A stretch of DNA of 64,000 bases from Pseudomonas sp. FP453. Lineage in GTDB: Bacteria; Pseudomonadota; Gammaproteobacteria; Pseudomonadales; Pseudomonadaceae. Shown one piece after another: positions 43,225 to 51,847 of the stretch (the stretch's first letter is position 1; the number at the start of each line of letters is the position of its first letter). A program made the translations under genes and the position numbers. Below the pieces are notes generated by a model. The model worked only from the letters and a program-made list of their open reading frames with translations, had not been told where the DNA came from and ran no database searches. Where the stretch lies: contig NZ_CP117435.1 of assembly GCF_030687495.1 (NCBI RefSeq), positions 2,980,501 to 3,044,500 on the forward strand, read 5' to 3'.

Positions 43225-44464
43225 CTAGACGCCGCGCCTTCTCCAGAACCATCGCTCCAGCGCCGCCACCGGCAGCGGCTGGCTGAACAGGTACCCCTGC
43301 AGCTGATCACAGCCGGCCTCTTTCAAAAACGCCAACTGCGCTGGCGTTTCCACCCCTTCGGCCACCGCACGCAGGCCCAGGCTGTGGGCCAGTTCGATGA
43401 TGGTGCGGGCAATCGCTGCGTCCTGAGGGTTGCTGGTGACTTCGCGGATAAACGCGATATCGATCTTCAAGGTGTCGAGGGGAAAGCGCCGCAGATAAGC
43501 GAGGCTGGAGTAGCCGGTACCAAAGTCATCAATGGCGATCTTCACCCCCATCGCTCGCAGGCGTTGCAGGCTGGTGATGGTGTGCGGGGTGTTTTCCATC
43601 AAGGAGCTTTCGGTGAGTTCAACCTCCAGCCAGTGGGGTTCCACCCCGGCGTCGGCCAATAGCTGGCCGATATCGGTGATCAGGTCACCTTCGATCAATT
43701 GATGGCCGGACACGTTCACCGACACCTCCATCGCGCCGATGCCCGAACGTTGCCATCGCGCGATCTGCAGGCACGCCTGTTCGATCACCCAGCGCCCCAC
43801 GGTGACGATCAACCCCAAGCGCTCCAAGGATCGGCACAAATATCCCCGGCGACACCGCACCATAGCCGGGGCGTTCCCAGCGCAGCAGCGCTTCCACGCC
43901 ACTGATCCGGCCGTTGGCCAACTCCAGCTTGGGTTGGTAGTGCAAGGTGAATTCACGCGCCGTCACGGCCTGGCGCAAGGCATTTTCCAGGTCGAGCAAT
44001 GCCAGGTCGTGCACATTCATCTTTGCGGTTTCGCTGCCGCGCTCGCGCAGTTGCTGTTCCAGCATCAGGCTGTGGCTTTTCAACTGGTCGCCATAGGACT
44101 TCAGGCGCAGCAGGTTGCGCACCCGCAGCCACAATTCCACGCGCTCCACGGGCTTGCTGATGAACTCTTCGGCCCCGGTTTGCAGGCCACTGAGGCGCGC
44201 ACTGGGTTCACTCAGCGCCGAGAGCATGATGATCGGGATGTTCGCCGTGGCCGGGTTGTCCTTGAGCTGGTTGGCCACGGCATAACCGTCCATGCCGGGC
44301 ATCATGATGTCCAGCAGGATCAGGTCGGGCGGTTGTTCTGCCACCAGGGCCAGGGCTTCCTCGCCGGAGCCGACGCTAAGGGTGTGGTAGCCCTCGTATT
44401 GCAACAGCGTTTCCAGCAGCTTGCGTACCTGGGGTTCATCATCGACGATCAGCAGCGTGGCCAT
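43225..44464 (-). pseudogene. Response regulator-EAL (c-di-GMP phosphodiesterase) protein, one frameshift
   Basis: Two frames together encode a protein of about 412 residues: receiver domain (LLIVDDEPQVRKLL, phospho-acceptor in LILLDIMMPGMDG, Lys in FISKPVERVEL), a short coiled linker and an EAL domain with all catalytic elements ([58 protein letters not shown]). The break is one extra base at 43826-43827 (AA on the plus strand; one A restores [14 protein letters not shown]). Unrepaired, the product loses most of the EAL domain after about residue 215. Its start lies inside the end of the upstream regulator gene (16-base overlap), so it is the last gene of a phosphorelay operon. Confidence 0.85.
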
Positions 44465-44850
44465 AGTGGGGACTCATCTGAGTGGGGGGTGTCAAGCAGC
44501 GCATCGATCACCTGATACAGCTCCTTGTAGCGCAAGGGCTTGGTCACATAGGCGTCGCAGCCGGCCAGGCGGGTCTTTTCCCGGTCTTCCTTCATCGCCA
44601 TGGCGGTCAGGGCGATCACCGGGATGTGTGCGGTGAGCGGGTCGTGCTTGAGCAGGGCGGTGGCCGCCAGGCCGTCCATGCCCGGCAACTGGATGTCCAT
44701 CAGGATCAGCGCGGGCTGGTGTTCGCGGGCCAGGGTCAGGCCGCTTTCCGCATCGGCGGCCCAGCGCACGCAGTGCCCGGCATTGGTCAGCAGCAAGCGC
44801 GCCAGGCGCATGTTGGCTTCGTTGTCTTCGACGATCAGGATATCGGCCAT
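44449..44850 (-). CDS. Single-domain response regulator (DivK/CheY type)
   Basis: A 133-residue stand-alone receiver domain: acidic pocket ILIVEDNEANMRL, phospho-acceptor in LILMDIQLPGMDG, Thr in VIALTAMAM and Lys in YVTKPLRYKEL. With no output domain it probably acts as a phosphorelay shuttle or an allosteric partner between the kinase upstream and the EAL regulator downstream. It overlaps both neighbours by 16 bases, indicating tightly coupled translation of the three genes. Confidence 0.92.
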   Translation of the reverse strand: MADILIVEDNEANMRLARLLLTNAGHCVRWAADAESGLTLAREHQPALILMDIQLPGMDGLAATALLKHDPLTAHIPVIALTAMAMKEDREKTRLAGCDAYVTKPLRYKELYQVIDALLDTPHSDESPLWPRC

Positions 44851-46181
44851 GGGCCCTCCAGGTGGGTGGTCCGCCGCACCGGCAGCCACACCACAAACCG
44901 TGCGCCGAGGCCTTCGCGGCTGGCCACGGCGACGCTGCCGCCATGCAGGTCGGCCAACTGCTTGACCATCGCCAGCCCCAGGCCGGTGCCTTCGAATTTG
45001 CGCGCCAGGCTGCTGTCGATCTGGCTGAACGCCTTGAACAGCTTGCCCATGTCGTCGGCGGCGATGCCCAGGCCGGTGTCGCTGACGCTGAACTGCAAAA
45101 AGGCCTGATGCGCGCCGGGCTGTACGTCAAAGCCGCGCACCGGCCAATCACCGGGGATCTTGCCCACTTGATCAGCCTTGACCTCGCGCACTGCCAGGGT
45201 CACGCAACTGCCGTGCTCGCTGAATTTCACTGCGTTGGCCAGCAGGTTGTAGATGATTTGCTTGGTCTTGCGCAGGTCCAGCGCCAGGGGGCCAAAGTCG
45301 TCGGGGCTGTCGAGCTTCAACTGGATCCGTTGCAACGCCGCCTTCTCCCGCACGATCAGCAAGCTGTTGGCCAACAACCCCGGCAGCTCGGCCGCTTCCA
45401 GTTCCAGCTCCATCATCCCGGCCTCGACCTTGGACAGGTCGAGAATGTCGTTGATCAACGACAGCAAGTGCTGGCCGCTGGTGAAAATATCGCCGATGTA
45501 TTCGCGCTGGGTCTCGGTCATATCGCCCACCAACCCATCCTTGAGCGCTTCGGAAAAACCGATCACCGCATTCAATGGCGTGCGCAGTTCGTGGGACATG
45601 GTGGCGAGGAACTCGGACTTCATGTGGCTGGCGTGTTCCAGCTCCAGGTTCTTTTCTTCCAGGGCGCGTTCGAAGCCTTTGCGCTCGGCTTCTTCCTGCT
45701 TGCGCGCGGTGTTGTCGGTGCCGATCAGCAGGTAGCCGATGATCGTGTCATGGCGGTTGCGCAGGGCGGTCACCGAGACCATCGCGGACAGGCGACTGCC
45801 GTCCTGGCGGATATAGGTCAGCTCGTAGATGTCCTCGATGCCCCGCGAGGCCTTGAACACCAGGGCTTCGAAGCCCGGTGTAATGGGCGTGTCGAGTTCC
45901 TGGCTGAGGGCGGCGGCGCGGGTGATCAGCTCGACGGGGTCGGAGATGTCGGCCGGGGTGATGCGGTTGACCACATCAAAGGCGGCGTAGCCGAGCATGC
46001 GTTCGGCGCCGACATTGAAGATCTGGATCACGCCTTTTTCATCGGTGGCGATGCTGGAAAAGTACGCGCTGTTGAAAATCGCATCCTGCAGGGCGCCGGC
46101 CTTGAGCAGGGTTTTCTGGCGTTTGAACTCGACGATCTTTTCGGCGCGTGATTGCGCGGGGCCGGGTAACGGTGTGTCCAT
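44835..46181 (-). CDS. Cytoplasmic PAS-containing sensor histidine kinase
   Basis: A 448-residue kinase without clear membrane segments. A PAS domain (about residues 35-165; SIATDEKGVIQIFNVGAERMLGY, then ITPADISD) is followed by a coiled coil, HisKA with SEFLATMSHELRTPLNAV (His197), and HATPase_c (IIYNLLANAVKFSEHG; DTGLGIAADDMGKLF; GTGLGLAMVKQLAD). It is first in an operon with the DivK-like regulator and the EAL regulator, so it probably controls c-di-GMP levels in response to a cytoplasmic or redox signal. The signal is unknown. Confidence 0.92.
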   Translation of the reverse strand: MDTPLPGPAQSRAEKIVEFKRQKTLLKAGALQDAIFNSAYFSSIATDEKGVIQIFNVGAERMLGYAAFDVVNRITPADISDPVELITRAAALSQELDTPITPGFEALVFKASRGIEDIYELTYIRQDGSRLSAMVSVTALRNRHDTIIGYLLIGTDNTARKQEEAERKGFERALEEKNLELEHASHMKSEFLATMSHELRTPLNAVIGFSEALKDGLVGDMTETQREYIGDIFTSGQHLLSLINDILDLSKVEAGMMELELEAAELPGLLANSLLIVREKAALQRIQLKLDSPDDFGPLALDLRKTKQIIYNLLANAVKFSEHGSCVTLAVREVKADQVGKIPGDWPVRGFDVQPGAHQAFLQFSVSDTGLGIAADDMGKLFKAFSQIDSSLARKFEGTGLGLAMVKQLADLHGGSVAVASREGLGARFVVWLPVRRTTHLEGPWPIS

Positions 46182-46380
46182 CGCTGGGTCATTCCATGAG
46201 GTTCAGGCCCGCCATCGTCAGCCGACGAGGGCGCAGAGCATGCTCACAGAAGATCGCGGTGAGGCGACGAGGAGGAGATGAGGTGGTTTGACAGTAGCAG
46301 AGATTGTGGCGTTTTGATGTCTTGGTTTCAGTGATAAACCCTCAATTGGATAGAATTTCGCGCGCAAGCCTCGCTGCCGC

Positions 46381-46455
46381 CATCGCAGGCAAGCCAGCTC
46401 CCACATCTTGACCGTGTGAACCCGATCAACTGTGGGAGCTGGCTTGCCTGCGATG
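46381..46455. repeat. REP pair in the opposite, outward arrangement
   Basis: CATCGCAGGCAAGCCAGCTC at 46381 is followed by its complement-type copy TGTGGGAGCTGGCTTGCCTG at 46431. Both halves are the TGGCTTGCCT subtype, but the order is swapped: the CTCCCACA/TGTGGGAG ends face inward, whereas in all other pairs here they form the outer ends. It lies between the kinase and Lrp genes, upstream of the kinase and just past the Lrp stop. Confidence 0.85.
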
Positions 46456-46470
46456 GGCTCACCTCGATCC

Positions 46471-46917
46471 TCAATCCCCTCCACCCAACGGTGGCAAGCG
46501 CCGTTTCACCGGGGTTTTCTTGACGATGGCCGTGTTGGTCTCGGCATTGACATTGAGCCGGTCGAGCAGGGTGTCCAGTTGCTCCATGGTGCGCACATGC
46601 AGGCGCGCGATAAAGCAGTCATCGCCAGTGACCTTGTCGCACTCGGTGAACTCGGGGATGGCCTGGATCTGGCGCTCAACCTCCTGCAGCTTCCCGGGCA
46701 AGGGGCGGATGCGCACGATGGCTTGCAGCAGGTAGCCGAAGTGCTTGGCGTCGATGTCCACGGTGTAGTGGGTCAGCACGCCGCGCTCTTCGAGGCGGCG
46801 CAGGCGTTCGCCGACGCTGGGCGACGACAGCCCGGTGATGCCTGCCAGGGCCTTGAGGGACAGGCGCGAATCGTCCATCAAGGCGGCGATCAGTTGCTGG
46901 TCGATGCTGTCGATCAT
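46471..46917 (-). CDS. Lrp/AsnC-family transcriptional regulator
   Basis: A 148-residue regulator: helix-turn-helix in the first 60 residues (IDQQLIAALMDDSRLSLKALAG, LSSPSVGERLRRLEERGV) and the RAM ligand-binding domain after residue 65 (IRPLPGKLQEVERQI, VTGDDCFIARLHV). It is divergent from the EamA exporter gene across 109 bases, a common arrangement for amino-acid exporters, so it probably controls that gene in response to an amino acid (inference). Confidence 0.9.
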   Translation of the reverse strand: MIDSIDQQLIAALMDDSRLSLKALAGITGLSSPSVGERLRRLEERGVLTHYTVDIDAKHFGYLLQAIVRIRPLPGKLQEVERQIQAIPEFTECDKVTGDDCFIARLHVRTMEQLDTLLDRLNVNAETNTAIVKKTPVKRRLPPLGGGD

Positions 46918-47026
46918 GGTATTTGCCTAATAAGAAAAGGTGATTCGGCCTTCTGGCCTTTTTTAGTCGCTGGAAGCGTTGCCCAGCAGATTGCCATAAT
47001 TGAGCCTCACTTGAGGAGCAACAATC

Positions 47027-47929
47027 GTGGATACATCCATCCGTCGTGGTTCGTGGGAAATGGTCGCCGCCATGCTGATTTCGGGGACCATCGGCTGGTT
47101 TGTGCTGGTGTCAGGCGTGTCGGTAATCGAAGTGGTGTTCTGGCGCTGCGTGATCGGCGGGCTGAGCCTGTTGCTGGTGTGCGCCTTGCTGGGTTACCTG
47201 CGCCTGGACCTGCTGAACTGGGCCAAGCTCGGGTTGGCAATGCTCAGTGGCGTGGCGATTGTCGGCAACTGGTTGCTGCTGTTCGAATCCTATTCCCACG
47301 CGTCCATCGCCATCAGCACGGCGGTGTACAACGTGCAGCCGTTCATGTTGGTGATGCTGGCGGCGGTGTTTCTCGGCGAGAAGATCACCGTGCAAAAAAT
47401 CACCTGGTTGAGCGTGGCGTTTATCGGGATGCTGGCGATTGTCACCGCCCATGGCTCGCAGCAGAGCGGTGGGGATTACCTGGCGGGGATCGCGTTGGCG
47501 TCGGGCGCGGCGTTTCTGTATGCGATTGCCGCACTGATCATCAAGCGCTTGAAGGCCGTGCCGCCCCACCTGATGGCGCTGATCCAGGTAGCGACGGGTG
47601 CGGTGTTGCTGGCGCCTCTGGTGCCATGGGGCAGCGTGCCCGTGGCGCCCACTGCCTGGGCGGCGCTGGTGACCCTGGGCGTGGTGCACACCGGGGTGAT
47701 GTATGTGTTGCTGTACGGCGCGATCCAGAAACTGCCGACCGCATTGACCGGCGCCTTGTCATTTATCTACCCGATTGCGGCGATCTTCGTCGATTGGATC
47801 GCCTTCGGGCATCGCCTGGGTTGGCAACAGTGGCTGGGGGTGGTGGCGATTCTGCTGGCGGCGGCCGGGTTGCAGCGGGGCTGGTGGTGGCCCCGCTCCC
47901 GGAGGGCTAGTGCGTACCCTGGAAAATGA
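47027..47929 (+). CDS. EamA/DMT-family transporter
   Basis: A 300-residue inner-membrane protein with ten hydrophobic helices in two repeated EamA halves (first half GTIGWFVLVSGVSVIEVVFWR to VFLGEKIT; second half from GIALASGAAFLYAIAALIIK to PIAAIFVDWIAFG). The family exports amino acids and related metabolites. The GTG start has GAGGAG 8 bases upstream. The Lrp-type regulator next to it is the likely controller. The 3' end overlaps the end of rlhA on the other strand by 23 bases. Confidence 0.88.
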   Translation: MDTSIRRGSWEMVAAMLISGTIGWFVLVSGVSVIEVVFWRCVIGGLSLLLVCALLGYLRLDLLNWAKLGLAMLSGVAIVGNWLLLFESYSHASIAISTAVYNVQPFMLVMLAAVFLGEKITVQKITWLSVAFIGMLAIVTAHGSQQSGGDYLAGIALASGAAFLYAIAALIIKRLKAVPPHLMALIQVATGAVLLAPLVPWGSVPVAPTAWAALVTLGVVHTGVMYVLLYGAIQKLPTALTGALSFIYPIAAIFVDWIAFGHRLGWQQWLGVVAILLAAAGLQRGWWWPRSRRASAYPGK

Positions 47930-49886
47930 TGTTTTCCGGGTTGAAGTGCTCCACGGCGCTGCCCGGTTGCGGCAGGCCGAGGATATGCCCCTTGATCTTG
48001 CCCACCACGTGCATCTCGCAGGGTTTGCAGTCGAACTTCAGGGTCAGCACTTCATCGCCATGGATCAACTGCATCGGCGCGACCTTGGTCTTCACCCCCG
48101 TGACACCCTTGGCCTGTTTCGGGCACAGGTTGAACGAGAAACGCAGGCAGTGCTTGGTGATCATCACCGGCACTTCGCCGGTTTCTTCGTGGGCTTCGAA
48201 GGCGGCGTCGATCAGCTTCACGCCGTGACGGTAGTAGAAGTCGCGGGCCTTCTGGTTGTAGACGTTGGCCAGGAACGACAGGTGCGCTTCCGGGTACACC
48301 GGCGGCGGCGTGGTTTCGGCTTTGCGCCCACCACGCGGGTGCGCGGCCACACGGGCGGCGGTCAGCGCTTCGATCACTTCGCGGCGCAAGGCCTTGAGCT
48401 GCGAGTTGGGGATGAAGAACGCCTGCGGCGCATCCAGCTGGATGTCGGTGGCGTGGTATTCGGTGGTGCCCAGTTGGCCGAGCAGGTCGCGCAGGGTGTC
48501 GAGCGCCTGTTCCGGTTTGTTGGCCACGCCGAACGGGCCGGGCAGGGTGACGCTGGTGCTGATGCCTTCTTCGCTGGTGGCGGTGACTTCCAGCTGTTCT
48601 TCCCGCAGGCGCGCGGCCCAGGTCAGGCCGATACGGCGTTCGGATGAGGTCTTGAGCAGCGCCTGTTGCCAGTTGTGGTCCAGGTTGCGGTTCAGCGGGT
48701 GGTTCGGGCGCAGCTGGTGCAGGCCGGCCGGCATTTCGTTCGGCTCGACGCGGTAGCGGTAGCGCTTCTCGCCGTCTTCCTCGAACTCGCCCTTGGGCTC
48801 GGCAATGTTGGCGCGGAAACCTACGACTTCGCGTTTGACCAGCACATTGAGGCCATCGCCGTTGGACAGCGGCTCATGGGTGACCACCTGCAAGTCGCGT
48901 TTCCCGGCTTTTTCCACCACACCCACCGGCAGGCCGGTGAAGGTCGGAGTGTCGAAGGCGCCGATATCGACCTTGCGGTCGGTGACGAAATAGTCGGTGC
49001 TGCCCCGGTGGAAGGTTTTTTCCGGGTCGGGCAGGAAGAAGTGCACGGTGCGCCCGCTGGAGGCGCGGGCCAGGTCCGGGCGGTCTTCCAGCACGTCATC
49101 GAGGCGCTGGCGGTAGTAGGACGTGATGTTCTTCACGTAGCCCATGTCCTTGTAGCGGCCTTCGATCTTGAACGAACGCACGCCGGCCTCGACCAGGGCG
49201 CGAATGTTGGCGCTCTGGTTGTTGTCTTTCATCGACAGCAGGTGCTTTTCAAAGGCCACGACGCGGCCCTGGTCATCTTTCAAGGTGTACGGCAGGCGGC
49301 AGGCCTGGGAGCAATCGCCACGGTTGGCGCTGCGGCCGTTCTGCGCGTGGGAGATATTGCACTGCCCGGAGAACGCCACGCACAGGGCGCCGTGGATAAA
49401 GAACTCGATGGCGGCATCGGTTTCGTCGGCGATGGCGCGGATCTCTTGCAGGTTCAGCTCACGGGCCAATACCAGCTGGGAGAAGCCGGCCTGGTCGAGA
49501 AACTTCGCGCGGCCCAGGGTGCGGATGTCGGTCTGGGTGCTGGCGTGCAGCTCGATGGGCGGGATATCCAGCTCCATCACGCCCAGGTCTTGCACGATCA
49601 ACGCATCGACGCCGGCGTCGTAGAGCTGATGGATCAGCTTGCGCGCGGGTTCCAGCTCGTTGTCATGCAGAATCGTGTTGATCGTGGTGAACACGCGGGC
49701 GTGGTAACGGCGGGCGAATTCCACCAGCGAGGCGATGTCGCTCACGTCGTTGCACGCATTGTGGCGGGCGCCGAAGCTCGGGCCGCCGATGTAGATGGCG
49801 TCGGCGCCATGCAGGATCGCCTCGCGCGCGATGGCGACATCGCGGGCAGGGCTGAGCAATTCAAGGTGATGCTTGGGCAAGGACAT
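47907..49886 (-). CDS. rlhA: 23S rRNA C2501 hydroxylase RlhA (peptidase U32 family)
   Basis: A 659-residue U32-family protein that matches E. coli RlhA (YdcP) over its whole length: LELLSPARDVAIAREAILHG, YIGGPSFGARHN, IELHASTQTDIRT, GRSANRGDCSQACRLPY, SFKIEGRYKDM and the C-terminal KHCLRFSFNLCPKQAKG and FDCKPCEMHV. The conserved Cys suggest a metal or Fe-S site. RlhA makes 5-hydroxycytidine at position 2501 of 23S rRNA; despite the family name it is not a protease. The start at 49886 (MSLPKHHLELL) fits E. coli, though no strong ribosome-binding site is seen; the frame is open to 49952. Confidence 0.92.
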   Translation of the reverse strand: MSLPKHHLELLSPARDVAIAREAILHGADAIYIGGPSFGARHNACNDVSDIASLVEFARRYHARVFTTINTILHDNELEPARKLIHQLYDAGVDALIVQDLGVMELDIPPIELHASTQTDIRTLGRAKFLDQAGFSQLVLARELNLQEIRAIADETDAAIEFFIHGALCVAFSGQCNISHAQNGRSANRGDCSQACRLPYTLKDDQGRVVAFEKHLLSMKDNNQSANIRALVEAGVRSFKIEGRYKDMGYVKNITSYYRQRLDDVLEDRPDLARASSGRTVHFFLPDPEKTFHRGSTDYFVTDRKVDIGAFDTPTFTGLPVGVVEKAGKRDLQVVTHEPLSNGDGLNVLVKREVVGFRANIAEPKGEFEEDGEKRYRYRVEPNEMPAGLHQLRPNHPLNRNLDHNWQQALLKTSSERRIGLTWAARLREEQLEVTATSEEGISTSVTLPGPFGVANKPEQALDTLRDLLGQLGTTEYHATDIQLDAPQAFFIPNSQLKALRREVIEALTAARVAAHPRGGRKAETTPPPVYPEAHLSFLANVYNQKARDFYYRHGVKLIDAAFEAHEETGEVPVMITKHCLRFSFNLCPKQAKGVTGVKTKVAPMQLIHGDEVLTLKFDCKPCEMHVVGKIKGHILGLPQPGSAVEHFNPENIIFQGTH

Positions 49887-49985
49887 AGTTTTTTTAGTCA
49901 GGCTTGTCACGGTTGAGGCGCGCATTGTAGCTGTGAAACGCTGGGGGGGCACCTACCACAGGGCGCTGGAGCCAATGACATTCCC

Positions 49986-50075
49986 TGTGGGAGCGGGCTT
50001 GCCCGCGATGGCGGTGGTTCAGTGAATATAGCTTTGACTGACACACCGTCATCGCGGGCAAGCCCGCTCCCACAG
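49986..50075. repeat. REPIN (GGGCTTGCCC type)
   Basis: TGTGGGAGCGGGCTTGCCCG and its complement, with an inner inverted repeat, lie between rlhA and the RidA gene, both on the minus strand. The right end touches the RidA stop codon region, so the palindrome may act in 3' end formation of that message. Confidence 0.9.
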
Positions 50076-50077
50076 GT

Positions 50078-50458
50078 TCAGGCTTTTGCGGCCATGGCGG
50101 TGACTTCGACGCGCATGCCGTCTACGGCCAGGGACGCCACGCCCACTGCCGCCCGCACCGGCCATGGCTTGGCGAAGAAGCGCTTGTAGACTTCGTTGAA
50201 CGCCGCCCGATCGGCCATGTCCGTCAGGTAGATGGTCAGGTGCATCACCCGGTCCATCGAGCTGCCGGCTTTTTCCAGGGCGACTTTCAGCGCTTGCAGG
50301 GTGCATTCGCTTTGCGCGGTGATGTCGCCCAGTTCCAGGCTGCCATCGGCGCGGGTCGGGATCTGGGTGGAGACGAGGATGCCGTTGAAGCCGATCACGT
50401 CGGAAGAAATCGAGTCGGCATCCGGGTCGGGGGTGTAGGACAGGTCGTGGTTGGCCAT
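50078..50458 (-). CDS. RidA-family protein
   Basis: A 126-residue RidA/YjgF-type protein: GFNGILVSTQIPTRADG, the strand NEVYKRFFAKPWPVRAAVGVASL with the conserved Arg that holds the substrate carboxylate, and VEVTAMA with the catalytic-site Glu. RidA proteins hydrolyse reactive enamine/imine intermediates from amino-acid metabolism. GAGAGG precedes the ATG. It follows the OprD-type porin gene on the same strand after 66 bases with no visible terminator, so co-expression is possible. Confidence 0.9.
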   Translation of the reverse strand: MANHDLSYTPDPDADSISSDVIGFNGILVSTQIPTRADGSLELGDITAQSECTLQALKVALEKAGSSMDRVMHLTIYLTDMADRAAFNEVYKRFFAKPWPVRAAVGVASLAVDGMRVEVTAMAAKA

Positions 50459-50524
50459 GGGCGCCTCTCATTGGCAGGTGTAAGAAAGGCGCCCATGGTC
50501 CTTGAAAACTACAGCAGGGGCAAA

Positions 50525-51847
50525 CTACAGCAAGGTAAACGGGTAATCGACGATCAGCCGCAGCTCGTTCAACTTGCCATCGCCCTGGTCGGCATTCGAC
50601 GAGACGATGGCATCGCGCACCCGCAGCGACAGGTTTTTCGCCGGGCCACTCTGGATCACGTATTTGGCTTCCACGTCGGTCTCGTGATGGGCGCCATCCG
50701 AGCCGTAGTCGTTGACGTAGGCGCTGTGCTCCGGCGTGTGTGTGCCATCGATGTCCGAACCGTTGATATAGCGGCCCATGAAGCTCAGGCCCGGTACGCC
50801 GTAACTGGCCATGTTCAGGTCATAACGAATGCCCCAGGACTGCTCGCCGGGGCCGTTGAAGTCGCCCCACTGCACCGAGTTGGCGAGGAACACCGAGTCG
50901 CCGCCTTCGCCGGCGCCGTTGTTGCCGGTGCCGATGTAGTCGAACGGCGTGTCGCCATGCACTTTCTGGAACGACAGCGTCAGCGTGTGGGCCTGCAGGA
51001 ACGAATAGGCCGCCGCCAGCGAGTAGGTGGTGTTGTTGATCGCCCCGGCCTTGGCGCTGCCGGTGTCGAGGGTGCGGTACAGGTTGCCGTCCAGTGCCAG
51101 TGACTGGTCATGGGGCAACGGGATCACGTAGTTGAGGTTGGTGTAGTACTGGCGCCAGATATCTTCCAGCTCGCCCGCATACAAGGTGGCGCTCAGGTTC
51201 GGGGTAAAGGTGTACTTGCCGCCGACAAAACTCGCGCTGTTGGCGGGGATGTTGGCGTAGGTCGCGTAGATATCGTGGTCATGGTTGCTGGTCATGCCGC
51301 TGTTGGTGCTGGTGAAGTGCCCGGCTTCGAGGTCGAGGCCGGCGATTTCGCTGCTGGTCAGGTCGAACCCGGTGGCGGTCTGCGGGAGCAGGCGCGTGCC
51401 GCCGGTGGCGAAGACGGGGGCGGTGGGTTGCATGTCACCGAATTTCAGTTCGGTCTTGGAGATCTTGATCTTCACTGCGGCGCCCACGGAGCCGTAGGCA
51501 TTTTCCGGGTCGCCATGGCGATCGGTGGGCAGGTTGCCGGTGCCGGCGTCCGCGTGGGTGGCGTCCAGCTTCAATCCGCCGTAGGCGTAGGCATCGACAC
51601 CAAAGCCAAGGGTGCCCTGGGTAAAGCCCGAGGCGTAGTTGAGCATGGCGCCCTGGGTCCAGTCGCGATTATCGGCCTTGCCGCTTTGGCGGTCGCGGTC
51701 CATGTAGTAGTTGCGCAACAGCCCGGTAATGCTGCTGCCTTCGATAAACCCCTTGGAATCCGCCTGGTCCGTCACGGACTCGGCAAAGGCCATCTGACTG
51801 ATACCGGCACACACCGCCAGCGCTAACAGGCTCGACTGCTTAATCAT
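50525..51847 (-). CDS. OprD-family outer-membrane porin
   Basis: A 440-residue porin with a signal peptide (residues 1-22, LLALAVCAGISQMAFA) and the OprD-type start KGFIEGSSITGLLRNYYMDRD, followed by alternating beta strands (RDWTQGAMLNYASGFTQG; FGDMQPTAPVFATGGTRLLP; SWGIRYDLNMASYGVPG) and a C-terminal strand ending in hydrophobic residues. OprD porins import basic amino acids, peptides or small carboxylates; the substrate cannot be assigned. GGGGAAG precedes the ATG at 51847; the longer frame to 52021 is not used. The promoter lies in the 331-base gap upstream. Confidence 0.92.
   Translation of the reverse strand: MIKQSSLLALAVCAGISQMAFAESVTDQADSKGFIEGSSITGLLRNYYMDRDRQSGKADNRDWTQGAMLNYASGFTQGTLGFGVDAYAYGGLKLDATHADAGTGNLPTDRHGDPENAYGSVGAAVKIKISKTELKFGDMQPTAPVFATGGTRLLPQTATGFDLTSSEIAGLDLEAGHFTSTNSGMTSNHDHDIYATYANIPANSASFVGGKYTFTPNLSATLYAGELEDIWRQYYTNLNYVIPLPHDQSLALDGNLYRTLDTGSAKAGAINNTTYSLAAAYSFLQAHTLTLSFQKVHGDTPFDYIGTGNNGAGEGGDSVFLANSVQWGDFNGPGEQSWGIRYDLNMASYGVPGLSFMGRYINGSDIDGTHTPEHSAYVNDYGSDGAHHETDVEAKYVIQSGPAKNLSLRVRDAIVSSNADQGDGKLNELRLIVDYPFTLL

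Noticed and set aside
8627..43827. Programmed ribosomal frameshifting at the four insertion sites
   Set aside because: No in-frame stop, slippery heptamer or downstream structure like known recoding sites is seen, and the affected families are not known to use recoding.
46933..46966. AAAAGG...CCTTTTTT hairpin in the Lrp-EamA divergent region considered as a terminator
   Set aside because: It lies between divergent promoters where termination makes little sense; the stem is short and may be an operator or chance.
3471..50075. Spaced palindromes considered as a CRISPR array or attachment sites
   Set aside because: The copies are scattered singly between genes as inverted pairs; they match Pseudomonas REP/REPIN elements and lack regular spacers or cas genes.
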